The position numbers were made by a program, and so were the translations under genes. From the NCBI GenBank assembly GCA_002310095.1, contig DBYH01000018.1, positions 427-64,426 on the forward strand: a stretch of DNA of 64,000 bases, written 5' to 3'. Below are positions 29,001 through 37,754 of this stretch, one piece after another; position 1 is the first letter of the stretch; the number at the start of each line of letters is the position of its first letter. The stretch is from Firmicutes bacterium UBA1191 (GTDB lineage Bacteria; Bacillota; Clostridia; Peptostreptococcales; Anaerovoracaceae). Below the pieces are notes generated by a model. It worked only from the letters and a program-made list of their open reading frames with translations. It had not been told where the DNA came from and did not search any database.

Positions 29001-30014
29001 GAGCTTTTCGATTACTTTTTCCATGACTTCGTCATAACCGCCGCCACCGAATGAGCAGCTGACCGCTACGACATTGTCGTCATTATCTTCGTCTTTTTCC
29101 ATCAGGCGCATAGCCTCATACACGTAGTTGTAAGCGGCTATAATATCTCCGTCCCATCCGTAGCCCATCCCGTCGAGGACTTTAAGAGCCATGATGCTGA
29201 CAGTAGGGCTGACTCCGCTGATTCCCGCGTTGTCGGCAGCCGCTCCGATTATTCCCGAGCAGTGGCTTCCGTGGCCGTTGTCATCCATAGGATCCGCGTC
29301 GCCATTGACAAAGTCGAACCCGCATTTTCCCTTGAGCCTGTTTCCAAACGGGTTTTTCCACATGGATCCTCTCAGCTCGTCATGTTTGTAGTTGACGCCT
29401 GTGTCTATGACCGCGACGATGTTGTCCTGACCTCCTGTCGTATGGGCGCTTTCCCACTCCGACTTAGCGCCAACGCCCGGATAATCATTGATGTTCCACT
29501 GGAACTGTCCGTAGTCTGCCGTGCACGCGTGGCGGCTGTAGTTTGGTGATACTGCTTCCACAATATCTTCAGACTCCAGCTCCTTCACCATTTTCTTGGT
29601 GCTTAGTTTCTTTGACGCCGCGACAGCGACCGTCATGTCCGAGCCGCCACCTTCGAATGTCCAGACCTCGTCGCCGATAACGTTAATTCCATCGGCGATT
29701 TCTACAGCAGGACCCTTCTCGCTGCCATCAGCCAGAGCCTCAATGGCTTTGATCTTTTTGGCTTCCTTTGAACTCAGACCCGACGCGCCGGAATCCTTAA
29801 GCAGTACGATAACCTCTCCTGCCTTAGGTTCCCTGTCGACTGGTTTCCCCAGTTTATTTTGGCCGCGGGCTGCCTCAATGCTGTCTCCGTGGCCCGTAAC
29901 AAACGCGCCCTGATCGTGATTGTTTTCTGTAGCCGCTGACACATTCATTCCGGCAAGCGGCCAGAACGCCGTCACCATCATGACCGCCAGCAGCAAACCC
30001 AGCGCTTTTCTCAT
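26040..30014 (-). CDS. Secreted multidomain subtilase (S8 family), copy A
   Basis: A 1,324-residue exported serine protease. In order: signal peptide (about 1-28, ending NVSAAT); an inhibitor-like prodomain (about 66-160); an S8 catalytic domain with Asp204 in AVIDTGV, His248 in NGHGSHC, oxyanion Asn351 in CAAGNES and Ser641 in GTSMATP; then Kelch-like repeats (YKYNAAKDTWTAAADMP), an InlB-B-like repeat and a Lys-rich Ig-like (BIG2) tail of about 85 residues. A stretch of about 210 residues is inserted between ILSTVSYDCFNPTLY and the Ser motif, a rare place. No sortase motif is present; the basic tail may bind the wall. GGGAGGA precedes the start. Copy B lies 70 bases upstream. Confidence 0.93.
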   Translation of the reverse strand: MRKALGLLLAVMMVTAFWPLAGMNVSAATENNHDQGAFVTGHGDSIEAARGQNKLGKPVDREPKAGEVIVLLKDSGASGLSSKEAKKIKAIEALADGSEKGPAVEIADGINVIGDEVWTFEGGGSDMTVAVAASKKLSTKKMVKELESEDIVEAVSPNYSRHACTADYGQFQWNINDYPGVGAKSEWESAHTTGGQDNIVAVIDTGVNYKHDELRGSMWKNPFGNRLKGKCGFDFVNGDADPMDDNGHGSHCSGIIGAAADNAGISGVSPTVSIMALKVLDGMGYGWDGDIIAAYNYVYEAMRLMEKDEDNDDNVVAVSCSFGGGGYDEVMEKVIEKLGQKGALCVCAAGNESENNDEVPSYPANYDCDNIISVAASKQVGDTAEMVSFSNYGEETVDIAAPGTDILSTVSYDCFNPTLYRDDMGMYYDYGEGKYAYLDGSAESKDRILNEFGLTNLSAGDIETAPGFYSDECLKINFSSSGLEEGQKWHYFAIPYDLDESYDPNKEDVMSSIMVRTEAPEDASGSGGSDPMIIMMDVPRSLLSDNSFMHSSGDELTWDYPCGGYYVYGVEDYWSHIRMARSYNDDFEMNSYNPDKDRERAILIIGQGDYSAYIDDIGVSKVVNENGEKDFGQYDFYSGTSMATPCVAGAVALTAAVKGTKDPNEIMGELLCTANDNEGHNTFKVSTGGALDFGNKGNGFWIGITSATVNTADNTITLKGGFKIGEGSIDVKIRKTTDETPWEDVPKATIVGDPAEKEIVVEDNGWINNNVDISVSGTKDGKTKTSTKSNIYLVKGKSDYDVLSSEAYAISSEAALATDGKKIYAAESTGDFLCALNPNNYEEGAEVITIFTKEIVQEYFEDANDLNEDATYDFRFGGDLVLIGKTLYVKGLFCQVAGGNEDEDEDYSNRSVAVDEEYEDNDTFPDSPGAAYTEEDVLLAVNTETGDISACALPKGGEYLTDSKLASFDGSLYLLGGINESEDELSDALSSKVYKYNAAKDTWTAAADMPAGRAGGKVLQSRDKLIYTLGYSADSEMTESGNPVIPANYVFDGSGWTEGSAVLKPVFPSSINRAGHDFLDIRGSVGMCADGLVYMAAPAEDYGDTFIYDVKNDKFKSTKWNYTKNMDDVWALYDSYSPFAGTAVGSNLIGFNSNGDILIVKNAVKSALLSVSAAGAKGGKVTGTGDYLYGSKCTVKAIANPGYYAKSLSVSGAKAKTVSKGLSASFTVKKDVEAKATFAKMKVKVKSKITVKAGKSKKLKAKITPTAAAKQWKLAYKSSNTKYAKVTSKGVVKAKKAGKGKTVKIKIILKGTKKVMKTVKVKIK

Positions 30015-30034
30015 AACAATAATCCTCCCTTGTT

Positions 30035-30062
30035 ATAATATTTCTTCGATCTGCAAAAGCAA
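30035..30062 (-). promoter_or_regulatory. Possible promoter for subtilase copy A, including a dispersed motif
   Basis: On the minus strand TTGCTT (30062-30057) and TATTAT (30040-30035) are 16 bases apart, 21 bases ahead of the start codon of copy A. The -35 box is part of TTGCTTTTGC, one copy of the dispersed GCAAAAGCA motif (30053-30061). Confidence 0.4.
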
Positions 30063-30084
30063 CGATCTCTAATATGTTAGGTCT

Positions 30085-33000
30085 TTATTTAATCTTAACC
30101 TTGACTGTCTTCATAACCTTCTTGGTGCCTTTGAGCATGATCTTGATCTTTACGGTCTTGCCCTTGCCGGCCTTCTTTGCTTTTACTACGCCCTTGGATG
30201 TTACCTTGGCGTACTTGGTGTTCGAGGACTTGTAGGCCAGCTTCCACTGTTTCGCGGCAGCTGAAGGAGTGATCTTCGCCTTCAGTTTCTTTGACTTGCC
30301 CGCCTTGACAGTGATCTTGCTCTTTACCTTGACCTTCAGCTTGGCGAAGGTTGCCTTTGCTTCAGCGTCCTTCTTGACTGCGAACGACGCCGACAGACCT
30401 TTGGAGACTGTCTTTGCCTTGGCGCCTGAAACGCTCAGACTCTTGGCATAGTATCCAGGCTTCGCAATAGCTTTGACGGTACATGTCGCACCGTACAGAT
30501 AATCGCCTGTTCCTGTTATCCTGCCGCCCTTCGCGCCGGCCGCGCTGACCTTGAGCAGCGCGCTGTCCACCGCGTTCTTTACTTTCAGAATGCTTCCCAT
30601 ACTGTCGAATCCGAACAGATCCCTGCCGATGGCGATTCCTGTAAACGGACTGTCATAATCATAGACATTCATTACTTCGTATAAGTTCCTGGCGTAGTTC
30701 CATTTCGTTGATTTATACTTGTCATTTTTTACGTCATATATGAATGTGTCTCCGTAATCCGCTACCGGGGTGTCCATGTAGACGAGTCCGTCCCTGCACA
30801 AGCCGACGCTTCCGCGAATATCAAGATATTTGCTTCCTCCTCTGGTGACCGTGGCCTGTTTGTACATTTCCCGATAAACCGGCTTAAGACCTGTGTTCCC
30901 TTCTGTCCAGCCGTTGCCGTCAAACACGTAGTTTGCCGGGACGACAGGATCCGACGACTGGTCTTTCACTTCACTCTCGGCGCCGTAACCCAGCGTGTAA
31001 ATCAGGCTGCCGCGGGACTGAAGCACCTTGCCGCCGGCTCTTCCCGCAGGCATGTCCGCGGCGGCTGTCCAGGTCTTCTTTGACGCATTGTATTTGTACA
31101 CTTTTTTGCTCAGCTGTTTGTCTTTTTCATTGAATCCTCCAAGCATGAACAGGCTGCCGTTGAAAGACGCCAGTTTGCTGTCCGTAGGAAGTTCGGCTCC
31201 CTCAGGATTCTTGATCTTTTTCACCTCGCCTGACTGCATGTTTACAGAGAACAGGGCGGTTTCTTCAGAATAAGCAGGCTTGGACGAATCAGGGAATGTC
31301 TCGCTCTCGTCTTCGTATTCGTCGCCTCCGTATTCGTCTTCTTCATCTTCAAATCCATCCCCCTTGACCTCGCAGAATGAACCTTTCACATATACAGTGT
31401 TTCCGATCAGCACAATATCATCCCCGAATCTGAAATCAAACGGTGACCCAGGCGTAGATTCGGCCGGTACGTCAAAGTATTTTTTGACCAGATCTTTTGT
31501 GAATATGACCTCATCCTCAATGTCTCCGTCCGCAATATTCTTCGGATCCATCACGCATATGTGATCGCCGGTTGAGTCCGCGGCGTAGATTTTCCTGCCG
31601 TCAGTAGTAAGCGCAGCGTCCGATGACAGAACATATACGTCTTCCGCCAGAACATCGTATTGCTTTTTGCCTTTGACAAGGTAAACCTCCGACATGGATG
31701 CCGTCTTTGTCTTCCCGTCTTTTGTGCCCGTAACCAATATGTCAACACAGTTGTTGATCCAGCCGTTGTTCTCCACTGTGATTTTGCTGTCTGTCCGCTC
31801 GCCGACTATTGCTGCTTTCGGAACATCCTCCCACGGGGTTCCGTCGCCTGTTTTCCTGATCTTGACATCAAGAGAGCCTTCCCCGACATTGAACGCGCCG
31901 TTCAGGATTACCTGTTCCTTTGCAGTATCTACACTTGCTGACGAGATGTTGATCCAGAAACCATTATCATTTCCGAAGTCGAGGGCTCCCCCTGTTTTTA
32001 CCATCAGAGAGTTGCTGTCGTTGGCTGTCGCAAGCAGTTCGTTTTTGATCGTTTCCGCCGACTTGTCTCCGCCGGTACCGGCAATGAGAGCAGCCGCGCC
32101 GGTAACGCAAGGCGTCGCCATGGACGTTCCAGAATAGATATCGTACTGGCCGAAGACACTCCAGTCGGAAACACACTGGCTGACACCGATATCATCCACG
32201 TTAATGGTGAATTCACCTTCTCCCGGGTCGCCTATTACCAGAACGGCTCTCTGTCTGTCCTTCCCGGGATCATACTCCTCGAGCCCGGGTGTAATATTAT
32301 TCCAGGAGCGGCCTACCTGCAGATGCTGCCAATAGTCCGACTCTCCGAATACAGCAACCTCATCGATCCCAAAATCTGCCGCTATGTCAAGGGATGTTCT
32401 TTTCAGGAATTTTTCCGCTTCCTCCCGATATGGATTGTCCTCGCTCAGGTCGATGAGGTAGAGAGGCACGTCCAGGAGCATGGCCCTGTCATATTTGCCG
32501 ATAACGGCATCAAAGCCAATCTGCGGTCCGTCACTGAATCTGACGGCAATGCTCGACACAACGTCCTGATCCTTCGGATCATAGTCTGCCGGAAGCTCGT
32601 AAGGTATCGCGAAGTACTGCCACTTGTAATTCGTCTTGTCGATCGCCGCCGGGTCGAAGTGAATCTTTATCGATCCTTTGCCGAAGAGACCGACCGTTTC
32701 GTCATATGTTATTTCAGAAGGATCTATGTTTTTGTACGTCAGACCCCTGATCGTATCCGCATCATCCTCGGATCCGCTGAGATAAATCTTCGTTATCGCC
32801 TCGTCCGTTCCATAGAGCGTCGGATTGAAGCAGTCATAGCTGACCGTTGAAAGTATGTCGGTTCCCGGAGCTGCTATGTCCACGTCCTCTTTCCCCCAGT
32901 TGCTGTAACTTGCCAGTTCGGCTTTTTCGCCGACCTTCTTGGTCGCCGCTACGGAGATGATGTTGTCGCAGTCATAACAGGCAGGATAGGCTCCTCCCCC

Positions 33001-34074
33001 GTCAATGTCCATGCCATCGTTTCCGGCAGCGCATACGCAGAGCACGCCTATCTCTCCGAGTCTGCCGATTACTCTTTCTTCGACCTCGTTATATTCTTCG
33101 CCGCCGAATGAGCAGTTCGTCGCAACGACGTTCTCCCCGAGTTCTTTTGCTTTATACACATAGTTGAAAGCCGATATTATATCCGCGTCTTCTCCTGACC
33201 CTAAAAAGTCCAAAACCTTAAGGGCCATGATCCTGACATCCGGGCATACTCCGGCTATTCCCTTGCCGTTATTAACGGCTGCGCCGATTATTCCCGCGCA
33301 GTGGGTTCCGTGCCCATTGTCGTCCTTAGGATCCAGCGGGTCAGAATAGCCACTGGCGAAATTGAATCCGCATGATCCCTTGAGCGCGTTTCCGTAAGGA
33401 TTCTCCCACATGAGACCTTTCAGGTCCTCATGTGTGTAGTCGACGCCTGTGTCAATAACCGCAACGATCGGCTCATCGCCGGTCCCGCTGTTCCCCGTGT
33501 CTTCTGGCCACTTTGACGTTACACCCGCGCCGGGATATTCCCCCATGGACCACTGGTACCCGAAGTAAGGATCGTTTACGTCATAGGCATGGCGTATGTA
33601 GTTAGGCGACACAGCATCGACCATGTCCTCATCCTTCAGTTTTTTAACCATTTTCTCGGTGCTGAGACTGTCCGACTTCGCGAGGGCGACGGTCATGTCG
33701 TCTCTACCGTTCTCATCTCCAAATACCCATATATCATCACCGCTGACGCTGATTGATTTTGTTAATTCGACCTTGGCGCTTTTTTTACCGCCTTTTGCAA
33801 GAGCGTCGATGGATTCTATCTTCCCGGCATCCTCGTCGCTCAGATCCGCCGAATCGGAATCTTTGAGCAGAACGAGAACCTCTCCTTTTTTAGCTCCCTC
33901 GTCTTCCGATCCGGCGTATTTGCCCGGAGTAAAAGATGATCCGATGTGACCTTTATGCTCCGGCGCCGTCGCACTCTGGTCGTCTCCCGTCGCTGCCGAC
34001 GCGTTCAGTCCCGCGAATGGCCAGAAAGCCACCGCCATCATGACTGCCAGCAGCAAAACCAGTGCTCTTCTCAT
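30085..34074 (-). CDS. Secreted multidomain subtilase (S8 family), copy B
   Basis: Paralogue of the neighbouring copy A, about 1,329 residues when started at 34074 (MRRALVLLLAVMM), where GGGAGGT precedes the ATG; a longer frame adds 15 residues without a ribosome site. The domain order is the same: signal peptide, prodomain, S8 domain with AVIDTGV, NGHGTHC and GTSMATP, a large insertion before the catalytic Ser, Kelch-like repeats, InlB-B-like repeat and Lys-rich Ig-like tail. The central part differs clearly from copy A, including the inserted domain, but the last 165 residues are almost identical at protein and DNA level, which points to recent gene conversion or selection on the tail. Confidence 0.93.
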   Translation of the reverse strand: MRRALVLLLAVMMAVAFWPFAGLNASAATGDDQSATAPEHKGHIGSSFTPGKYAGSEDEGAKKGEVLVLLKDSDSADLSDEDAGKIESIDALAKGGKKSAKVELTKSISVSGDDIWVFGDENGRDDMTVALAKSDSLSTEKMVKKLKDEDMVDAVSPNYIRHAYDVNDPYFGYQWSMGEYPGAGVTSKWPEDTGNSGTGDEPIVAVIDTGVDYTHEDLKGLMWENPYGNALKGSCGFNFASGYSDPLDPKDDNGHGTHCAGIIGAAVNNGKGIAGVCPDVRIMALKVLDFLGSGEDADIISAFNYVYKAKELGENVVATNCSFGGEEYNEVEERVIGRLGEIGVLCVCAAGNDGMDIDGGGAYPACYDCDNIISVAATKKVGEKAELASYSNWGKEDVDIAAPGTDILSTVSYDCFNPTLYGTDEAITKIYLSGSEDDADTIRGLTYKNIDPSEITYDETVGLFGKGSIKIHFDPAAIDKTNYKWQYFAIPYELPADYDPKDQDVVSSIAVRFSDGPQIGFDAVIGKYDRAMLLDVPLYLIDLSEDNPYREEAEKFLKRTSLDIAADFGIDEVAVFGESDYWQHLQVGRSWNNITPGLEEYDPGKDRQRAVLVIGDPGEGEFTINVDDIGVSQCVSDWSVFGQYDIYSGTSMATPCVTGAAALIAGTGGDKSAETIKNELLATANDSNSLMVKTGGALDFGNDNGFWINISSASVDTAKEQVILNGAFNVGEGSLDVKIRKTGDGTPWEDVPKAAIVGERTDSKITVENNGWINNCVDILVTGTKDGKTKTASMSEVYLVKGKKQYDVLAEDVYVLSSDAALTTDGRKIYAADSTGDHICVMDPKNIADGDIEDEVIFTKDLVKKYFDVPAESTPGSPFDFRFGDDIVLIGNTVYVKGSFCEVKGDGFEDEEDEYGGDEYEDESETFPDSSKPAYSEETALFSVNMQSGEVKKIKNPEGAELPTDSKLASFNGSLFMLGGFNEKDKQLSKKVYKYNASKKTWTAAADMPAGRAGGKVLQSRGSLIYTLGYGAESEVKDQSSDPVVPANYVFDGNGWTEGNTGLKPVYREMYKQATVTRGGSKYLDIRGSVGLCRDGLVYMDTPVADYGDTFIYDVKNDKYKSTKWNYARNLYEVMNVYDYDSPFTGIAIGRDLFGFDSMGSILKVKNAVDSALLKVSAAGAKGGRITGTGDYLYGATCTVKAIAKPGYYAKSLSVSGAKAKTVSKGLSASFAVKKDAEAKATFAKLKVKVKSKITVKAGKSKKLKAKITPSAAAKQWKLAYKSSNTKYAKVTSKGVVKAKKAGKGKTVKIKIMLKGTKKVMKTVKVKIK

Positions 34075-34119
34075 AACAGCAACCTCCCTTTTAATCATTT
34101 TTCTACAGTCTGGTAGCAA

Positions 34120-35175
34120 CTACTGTTTGTTTATCTGTTTGCGTCTGGCCTCTTCATCTTCATCGTTCTCCCCCTTATCCGGAACTCCGCCTGTGAGTAT
34201 GTCCTTGATGGTCGAGATGTTTACGTCGTCCGGATCCATATCGAACTTGCTGTTTCGGCCGTAAGCGCGGTTTCTGAACCACTTTATCTCCTCGATCTCT
34301 TCAGGGATGTCCCGTTTGCTGTACGGATGACTCGTGTCTTCGATGACCTTGTTGCACATAATGCCGAGGATGATGACCCATGAGAGCAGCAGGAACCAGA
34401 TCATGAGAGCGACTACCGATGACAGCGCGCCGTACATGATGTCATAGTTCACAAGACTGCTGGTATAAAACGTGTACGCCCAGCTTACGAGCAACATTCC
34501 GACGGAGGCGAAGATCGCCCCCGGCACGACGGTCCTGAAAGGTTTTCTGACCGTAGGGAGAATGTAGTAGTTATAACCGATTATAAAGAAATAAAGCACA
34601 AAGCCCAAAGGCCACCTGAGCCACATCCAGAAACTGTCGACGAATTCCGTGTGCTCAACATGCAGCGCCGTAAGGGCTCCGATGAGTATGATCTTGCCGT
34701 AGCAGAGGATCACTATCGCCACGACAAGGCTTATCATAGTCAGGAGCATGGTCAGAATTGCACGCGCCCTTTCTATGAAGTAGTTCTTTCCTGTGTTCTT
34801 GCCCTCCGTCATCGTGTAGTTGGTGATTCTCGAGATGGCGAAGGACGCTCTCGATCCCGCCCAGAAGGCGATGAGGAGGAAGATGATGTTTCCGAATCCC
34901 AGGGAGCTGAACTGGAAGAGCATGCTGACAACGCCGGATATGCGGTTGCCTGTATACTGCTCGACGATGTTCAGAGCCGTCTCCATGCTGATTCCCAGAA
35001 GACCGAGGAACTGAATGATAAGAATGAGCACCGGCACTACCGACAGCATCAGATAAAAAGAAATCTGCGCCGCGAATCCGTGATAGTACGGGTCCTGGAT
35101 CTGCTGGAATCCCACTATGAACATTCTTTTGAATCTGTTTATGAGACTAGTCAATTTCCTGCTCCAGTTTCTCAT
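34120..35175 (-). CDS. yihY: YihY/virulence factor BrkB family membrane protein
   Basis: A six-helix inner-membrane protein of the YihY/BrkB family, once called RNase BN by mistake; the function is unknown. The family stretch YYHGFAAQISFYLMLSVVPVLIL is near the N-terminus, and a 60-residue charged cytoplasmic tail (DEDEEARRKQINKQ end) follows the last helix. The start is uncertain: ATG at 35175 gives 351 residues and overlaps the rdgB end by 29 bases; a TTG at 35154 with GGAG upstream, or an ATG at 35124, is also possible. Confidence 0.85.
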   Translation of the reverse strand: MRNWSRKLTSLINRFKRMFIVGFQQIQDPYYHGFAAQISFYLMLSVVPVLILIIQFLGLLGISMETALNIVEQYTGNRISGVVSMLFQFSSLGFGNIIFLLIAFWAGSRASFAISRITNYTMTEGKNTGKNYFIERARAILTMLLTMISLVVAIVILCYGKIILIGALTALHVEHTEFVDSFWMWLRWPLGFVLYFFIIGYNYYILPTVRKPFRTVVPGAIFASVGMLLVSWAYTFYTSSLVNYDIMYGALSSVVALMIWFLLLSWVIILGIMCNKVIEDTSHPYSKRDIPEEIEEIKWFRNRAYGRNSKFDMDPDDVNISTIKDILTGGVPDKGENDEDEEARRKQINKQ

Positions 35176-35791
35176 GCAGCGCCTGCAGAGCTCTGGCCCT
35201 GTGGCTGATCGTGTTCTTGATCTCCTGTCCCAGTTCGCCGAAGGTTCTGTCATAGCCTTCAGGAACGAAGAGCGGGTCGTAACCGAATCCCGCGCATCCC
35301 CTCTCCTCGAGGATCAGATGTCCCTCGACGGCGCCTTCTGCCACTATGGTCCTGCCGTCAGGAAAGACCATGGTGATCACCGACACGAACCTGGCCGTTC
35401 TCTCCTCGTAAGGAAAGTCCTTTATCAGGCTGATCAGCTTGGCGTTGTTATCCCCGTCGGGAGTATCGGCACTGTCTGCCTTTGCATTATCTTCATCCGG
35501 CCACAGACCCTCGAAACCGCCGAAGCGCGCCGAATAAACGCCGGGCGCCCCGTCCAGACAGTCGACGACAAGACCGGAATCATCGGCCACGGTAATGCGG
35601 CCGCAAAGCTTCATGATTTCATACGCTTTTATGTACGAATTTTCCTCGAAAGTCTTCCCCGTTTCGGGAATTTCGACAGGCGGAACACCGGCTTCATCCC
35701 TGGAAATGATGTCCATTCCGAATCGGCCGGTAATCTCTCCTATTTCTTCGATTTTGTGTCTGTTTCTCGTCGCTGCTACTACGGTTTTCAT
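35147..35791 (-). CDS. rdgB: dITP/XTP pyrophosphatase RdgB
   Basis: Removes deaminated purine nucleotides (dITP, XTP) from the pool. The 214 residues include the N-terminal VVAATRNRHKIEEI, the metal and base-binding ADDSGLVVDCLDGAPGVYSARF and the terminal FGYDPLFVPEGYDRTFGEL...ISHRARAL. A Gly/Asp-rich stretch (about 98-115) lengthens the loop after the ARFGG motif compared with the typical 195-200 residues. Its 3' end overlaps yihY. Confidence 0.95.
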   Translation of the reverse strand: MKTVVAATRNRHKIEEIGEITGRFGMDIISRDEAGVPPVEIPETGKTFEENSYIKAYEIMKLCGRITVADDSGLVVDCLDGAPGVYSARFGGFEGLWPDEDNAKADSADTPDGDNNAKLISLIKDFPYEERTARFVSVITMVFPDGRTIVAEGAVEGHLILEERGCAGFGYDPLFVPEGYDRTFGELGQEIKNTISHRARALQALHEKLEQEID

Positions 35792-35817
35792 ACGTTATTA
35801 TTGTACCACATGACCGC

Positions 35818-35846
35818 TGGACTTTCCACATCGGCTATTGTACAAT
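35818..35846 (+). promoter_or_regulatory. Possible promoter for the 2-hydroxyacid dehydrogenase
   Basis: TGGACT (35818-35823), 17 bases, then TACAAT (35841-35846). The -10 lies in a small palindrome (ATTGTACAAT). A dispersed-motif copy GCAAAAGCAG at 35864 follows in the untranslated leader. Confidence 0.4.
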
Positions 35847-35904
35847 TAATCAGCCAAATTCAGGCAAAAGCAGGCCTGCGCGCCTGTATCTACGGAGGCA
35901 GAAA

Positions 35905-36822
35905 ATGAAGGCTGTACTACTCGACGTACACACAATAAATCCCGGAGATCTGAGCTGGGACGGGCTCGCCGCCATGTGCGATGATTTCACCGTTTACGAC
36001 AGGACCCCGGACGATATGATTGCGGAGCGAATCGGCGACTGCGACATGCTGTTCACAAGCAAAAAGCAGATTACCCGTTCCATCATGGAGCAGGCTCCGA
36101 ATCTAAAATACATCGGCCTGACCGCGACTGGATACAACAACGTGGATGTGAAAGCGGCAGCGGACCTCGGAATCGCCGTCACAAACGTCCCTGCCTACGC
36201 CACCGACGCCGTGGCCCAGCACACTCTGGCCCTCATGCTGGAGCTCGCGAACAACGTGGGACTGCACAATGTTTCCGCTCACTCCGGAGAATGGGAAAAC
36301 AGCGAGTACTTCTGCTACTGGAAGAAACCGATAACCCTTCTGGCAGGCAGGAGCATCGGCATCATCGGCTACGGCCAGATCGGGCGCAAGGTTGCGCAGA
36401 TCGCCGAAGCCTTCGGCATGGACGTGAATGTCTACAGTCAGGACCGCGACGCCGCCGTGAAGTCGGATTTCGTGTCCCTTCACTGCCCTCTCACGGACGG
36501 AAACAGACACATGGTGAACGCAGAATTCCTGGCGGAGATGAAGCCGGGGTCGTTCCTCATCAACACAGCCCGCGGAGCTCTTGTGGATGAGGACGCTCTG
36601 GCAGAGGCACTGAAGTCGGAACATCTTGCCGGTGCCGGACTGGATGTGCTCGAAAACGAGCCGCCTCTTCCTGATTGCCCTCTCATCGGTCTCGAAAACT
36701 GTGTCATTACGCCGCATAACGCCTGGGCGCCAAAAGAGATGCGCGCCATGGTCATCGACGTGCTCGAACAGAATCTCAGAAGCTGGTTTGAAGGCGGAAC
36801 ACTGAACAGACTGGATCTCTAG
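35905..36822 (+). CDS. D-2-hydroxyacid dehydrogenase (glycerate/hydroxypyruvate type)
   Basis: An NAD-dependent D-2-hydroxyacid dehydrogenase of 305 residues. The Rossmann motif is GIIGYGQIG (near 151-159), the catalytic Arg is in NTARGALVDE, the Glu in DVLENEPP and the His in ITPHNAWA, a full triad. Close relatives reduce hydroxypyruvate or act on glycerate, but substrate is open. After the second beta strand the usual acidic cofactor residue is replaced (VNVYSQDRD), and the linker that follows is short, so preference for NADPH is conceivable. ACGGAGG precedes the ATG. It is convergent with the PAP2 gene. Confidence 0.88.
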   Translation: MKAVLLDVHTINPGDLSWDGLAAMCDDFTVYDRTPDDMIAERIGDCDMLFTSKKQITRSIMEQAPNLKYIGLTATGYNNVDVKAAADLGIAVTNVPAYATDAVAQHTLALMLELANNVGLHNVSAHSGEWENSEYFCYWKKPITLLAGRSIGIIGYGQIGRKVAQIAEAFGMDVNVYSQDRDAAVKSDFVSLHCPLTDGNRHMVNAEFLAEMKPGSFLINTARGALVDEDALAEALKSEHLAGAGLDVLENEPPLPDCPLIGLENCVITPHNAWAPKEMRAMVIDVLEQNLRSWFEGGTLNRLDL

Positions 36823-36840
36823 ATGCCGCCTTTACCGGGG

Positions 36841-37311
36841 TCAGATCAGCGGCAGGATCACGTAGTATCCCAGAATTCCGCAACCTATTCCGATGAGGGC
36901 GCCCGCGATGACGTCACGGGGGAAGTGGACGCCGCCGACGACTCTGCACCAGGCGAGTAGAGCGCCGGCCGCACCGACTATGACGCCGGGAACGGGCCAC
37001 ACCCAGAACACCGTAACGGCAATTACAAAAATAGAAAAAACATGACGGCTCGGGAAGGACTTTCCCGGGGCGTCTTTTTTAATGATCGGCGGTTTGGCGC
37101 CGGGCATCTCGTAGGGACGGGGCGCGTTTATCCTGTCCCGGAAAATGCTGAGCAGCACAAAGGAGATTCCGGGCACAAGAACAGCCGGCACGAAGCCGGG
37201 ATTCTTGTCTGTCAGATGATAAACCGCCAGATATATGAGCAGAAGCGGGTACAGAGCGTACACCGCTTTTGTCAGAACTGAATTAATGACGATGATGGCT
37301 TCAGGCTTCAT
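36841..37311 (-). CDS. PAP2 family membrane phosphatase
   Basis: A 156-residue membrane phosphatase with the three PAP2 motifs in order: RDRINAPRP, PSRH and CRVVGGVHFPRD, plus four to five membrane helices. Such small PAP2 enzymes act on undecaprenyl pyrophosphate, phosphatidate or similar lipids on the outer face; the substrate is not clear. The ATG overlaps the stop codon of the thioesterase gene (ATGA), so the two are coupled. Confidence 0.9.
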   Translation of the reverse strand: MKPEAIIVINSVLTKAVYALYPLLLIYLAVYHLTDKNPGFVPAVLVPGISFVLLSIFRDRINAPRPYEMPGAKPPIIKKDAPGKSFPSRHVFSIFVIAVTVFWVWPVPGVIVGAAGALLAWCRVVGGVHFPRDVIAGALIGIGCGILGYYVILPLI

Positions 37312-37736
37312 TTTTCCCGGCTTTCCTCGTTTGTCCTGCTGAATACTTCGTAAACCTCAGGCGCGGCCTTCTTGATGACGATCGGCTTGAAGCTCTTGTC
37401 CGTGAACCCGTGTCTGCTCCAGCCTTTGGCGTGCAGCTGACCTGTCTCGGCGTTTTTTACCTCGTACTCCAGTTCGAAAGAGGCGTGAGACAGTTTCGTC
37501 ATCCTGCAGCTCAGGGAAATGACCTCATCGTAAACGGCCGGCACTTTGTACTCGGCCTTCACGCTGAGCACAGGAATGTAGACCCCCATCTCCTCGATCT
37601 TGTCATAGGGAAGTCCCGCCGCCCTGATGAACTCGGTCCTGACGGTCTCGAAGTATCTTATGTAATTAGAGTGGTGCACTATGCCCATGGTGTCGGTCTC
37701 ATAGTACTGCACCCTGTATGTCATCTCATGATGCAT
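37308..37736 (-). CDS. YbgC/FadM-type acyl-CoA thioesterase
   Basis: A hot-dog-fold thioesterase of 142 residues. The active-site stretch YYETDTMGIVHHSNYIRYFE-like segment (about 11-30) has the Asp and His expected of the YbgC/4-hydroxybenzoyl-CoA thioesterase family. It would hydrolyse short acyl-CoA or acyl-ACP esters. AAAGGA stands eight bases before the first ATG. A perfect 22-base palindrome made of two copies of the dispersed motif lies just upstream of that ribosome site. Confidence 0.88.
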   Translation of the reverse strand: MHHEMTYRVQYYETDTMGIVHHSNYIRYFETVRTEFIRAAGLPYDKIEEMGVYIPVLSVKAEYKVPAVYDEVISLSCRMTKLSHASFELEYEVKNAETGQLHAKGWSRHGFTDKSFKPIVIKKAAPEVYEVFSRTNEESREK

Positions 37737-37754
37737 ATTATCGGTCCTTTCAAA

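Noticed and set aside
26040..34119. Mobile element or phage origin of the subtilase pair
   Set aside because: No transposase, integrase, terminal repeats or tRNA-linked ends are seen, and base composition is like the surroundings. Tandem duplication is a sufficient explanation.
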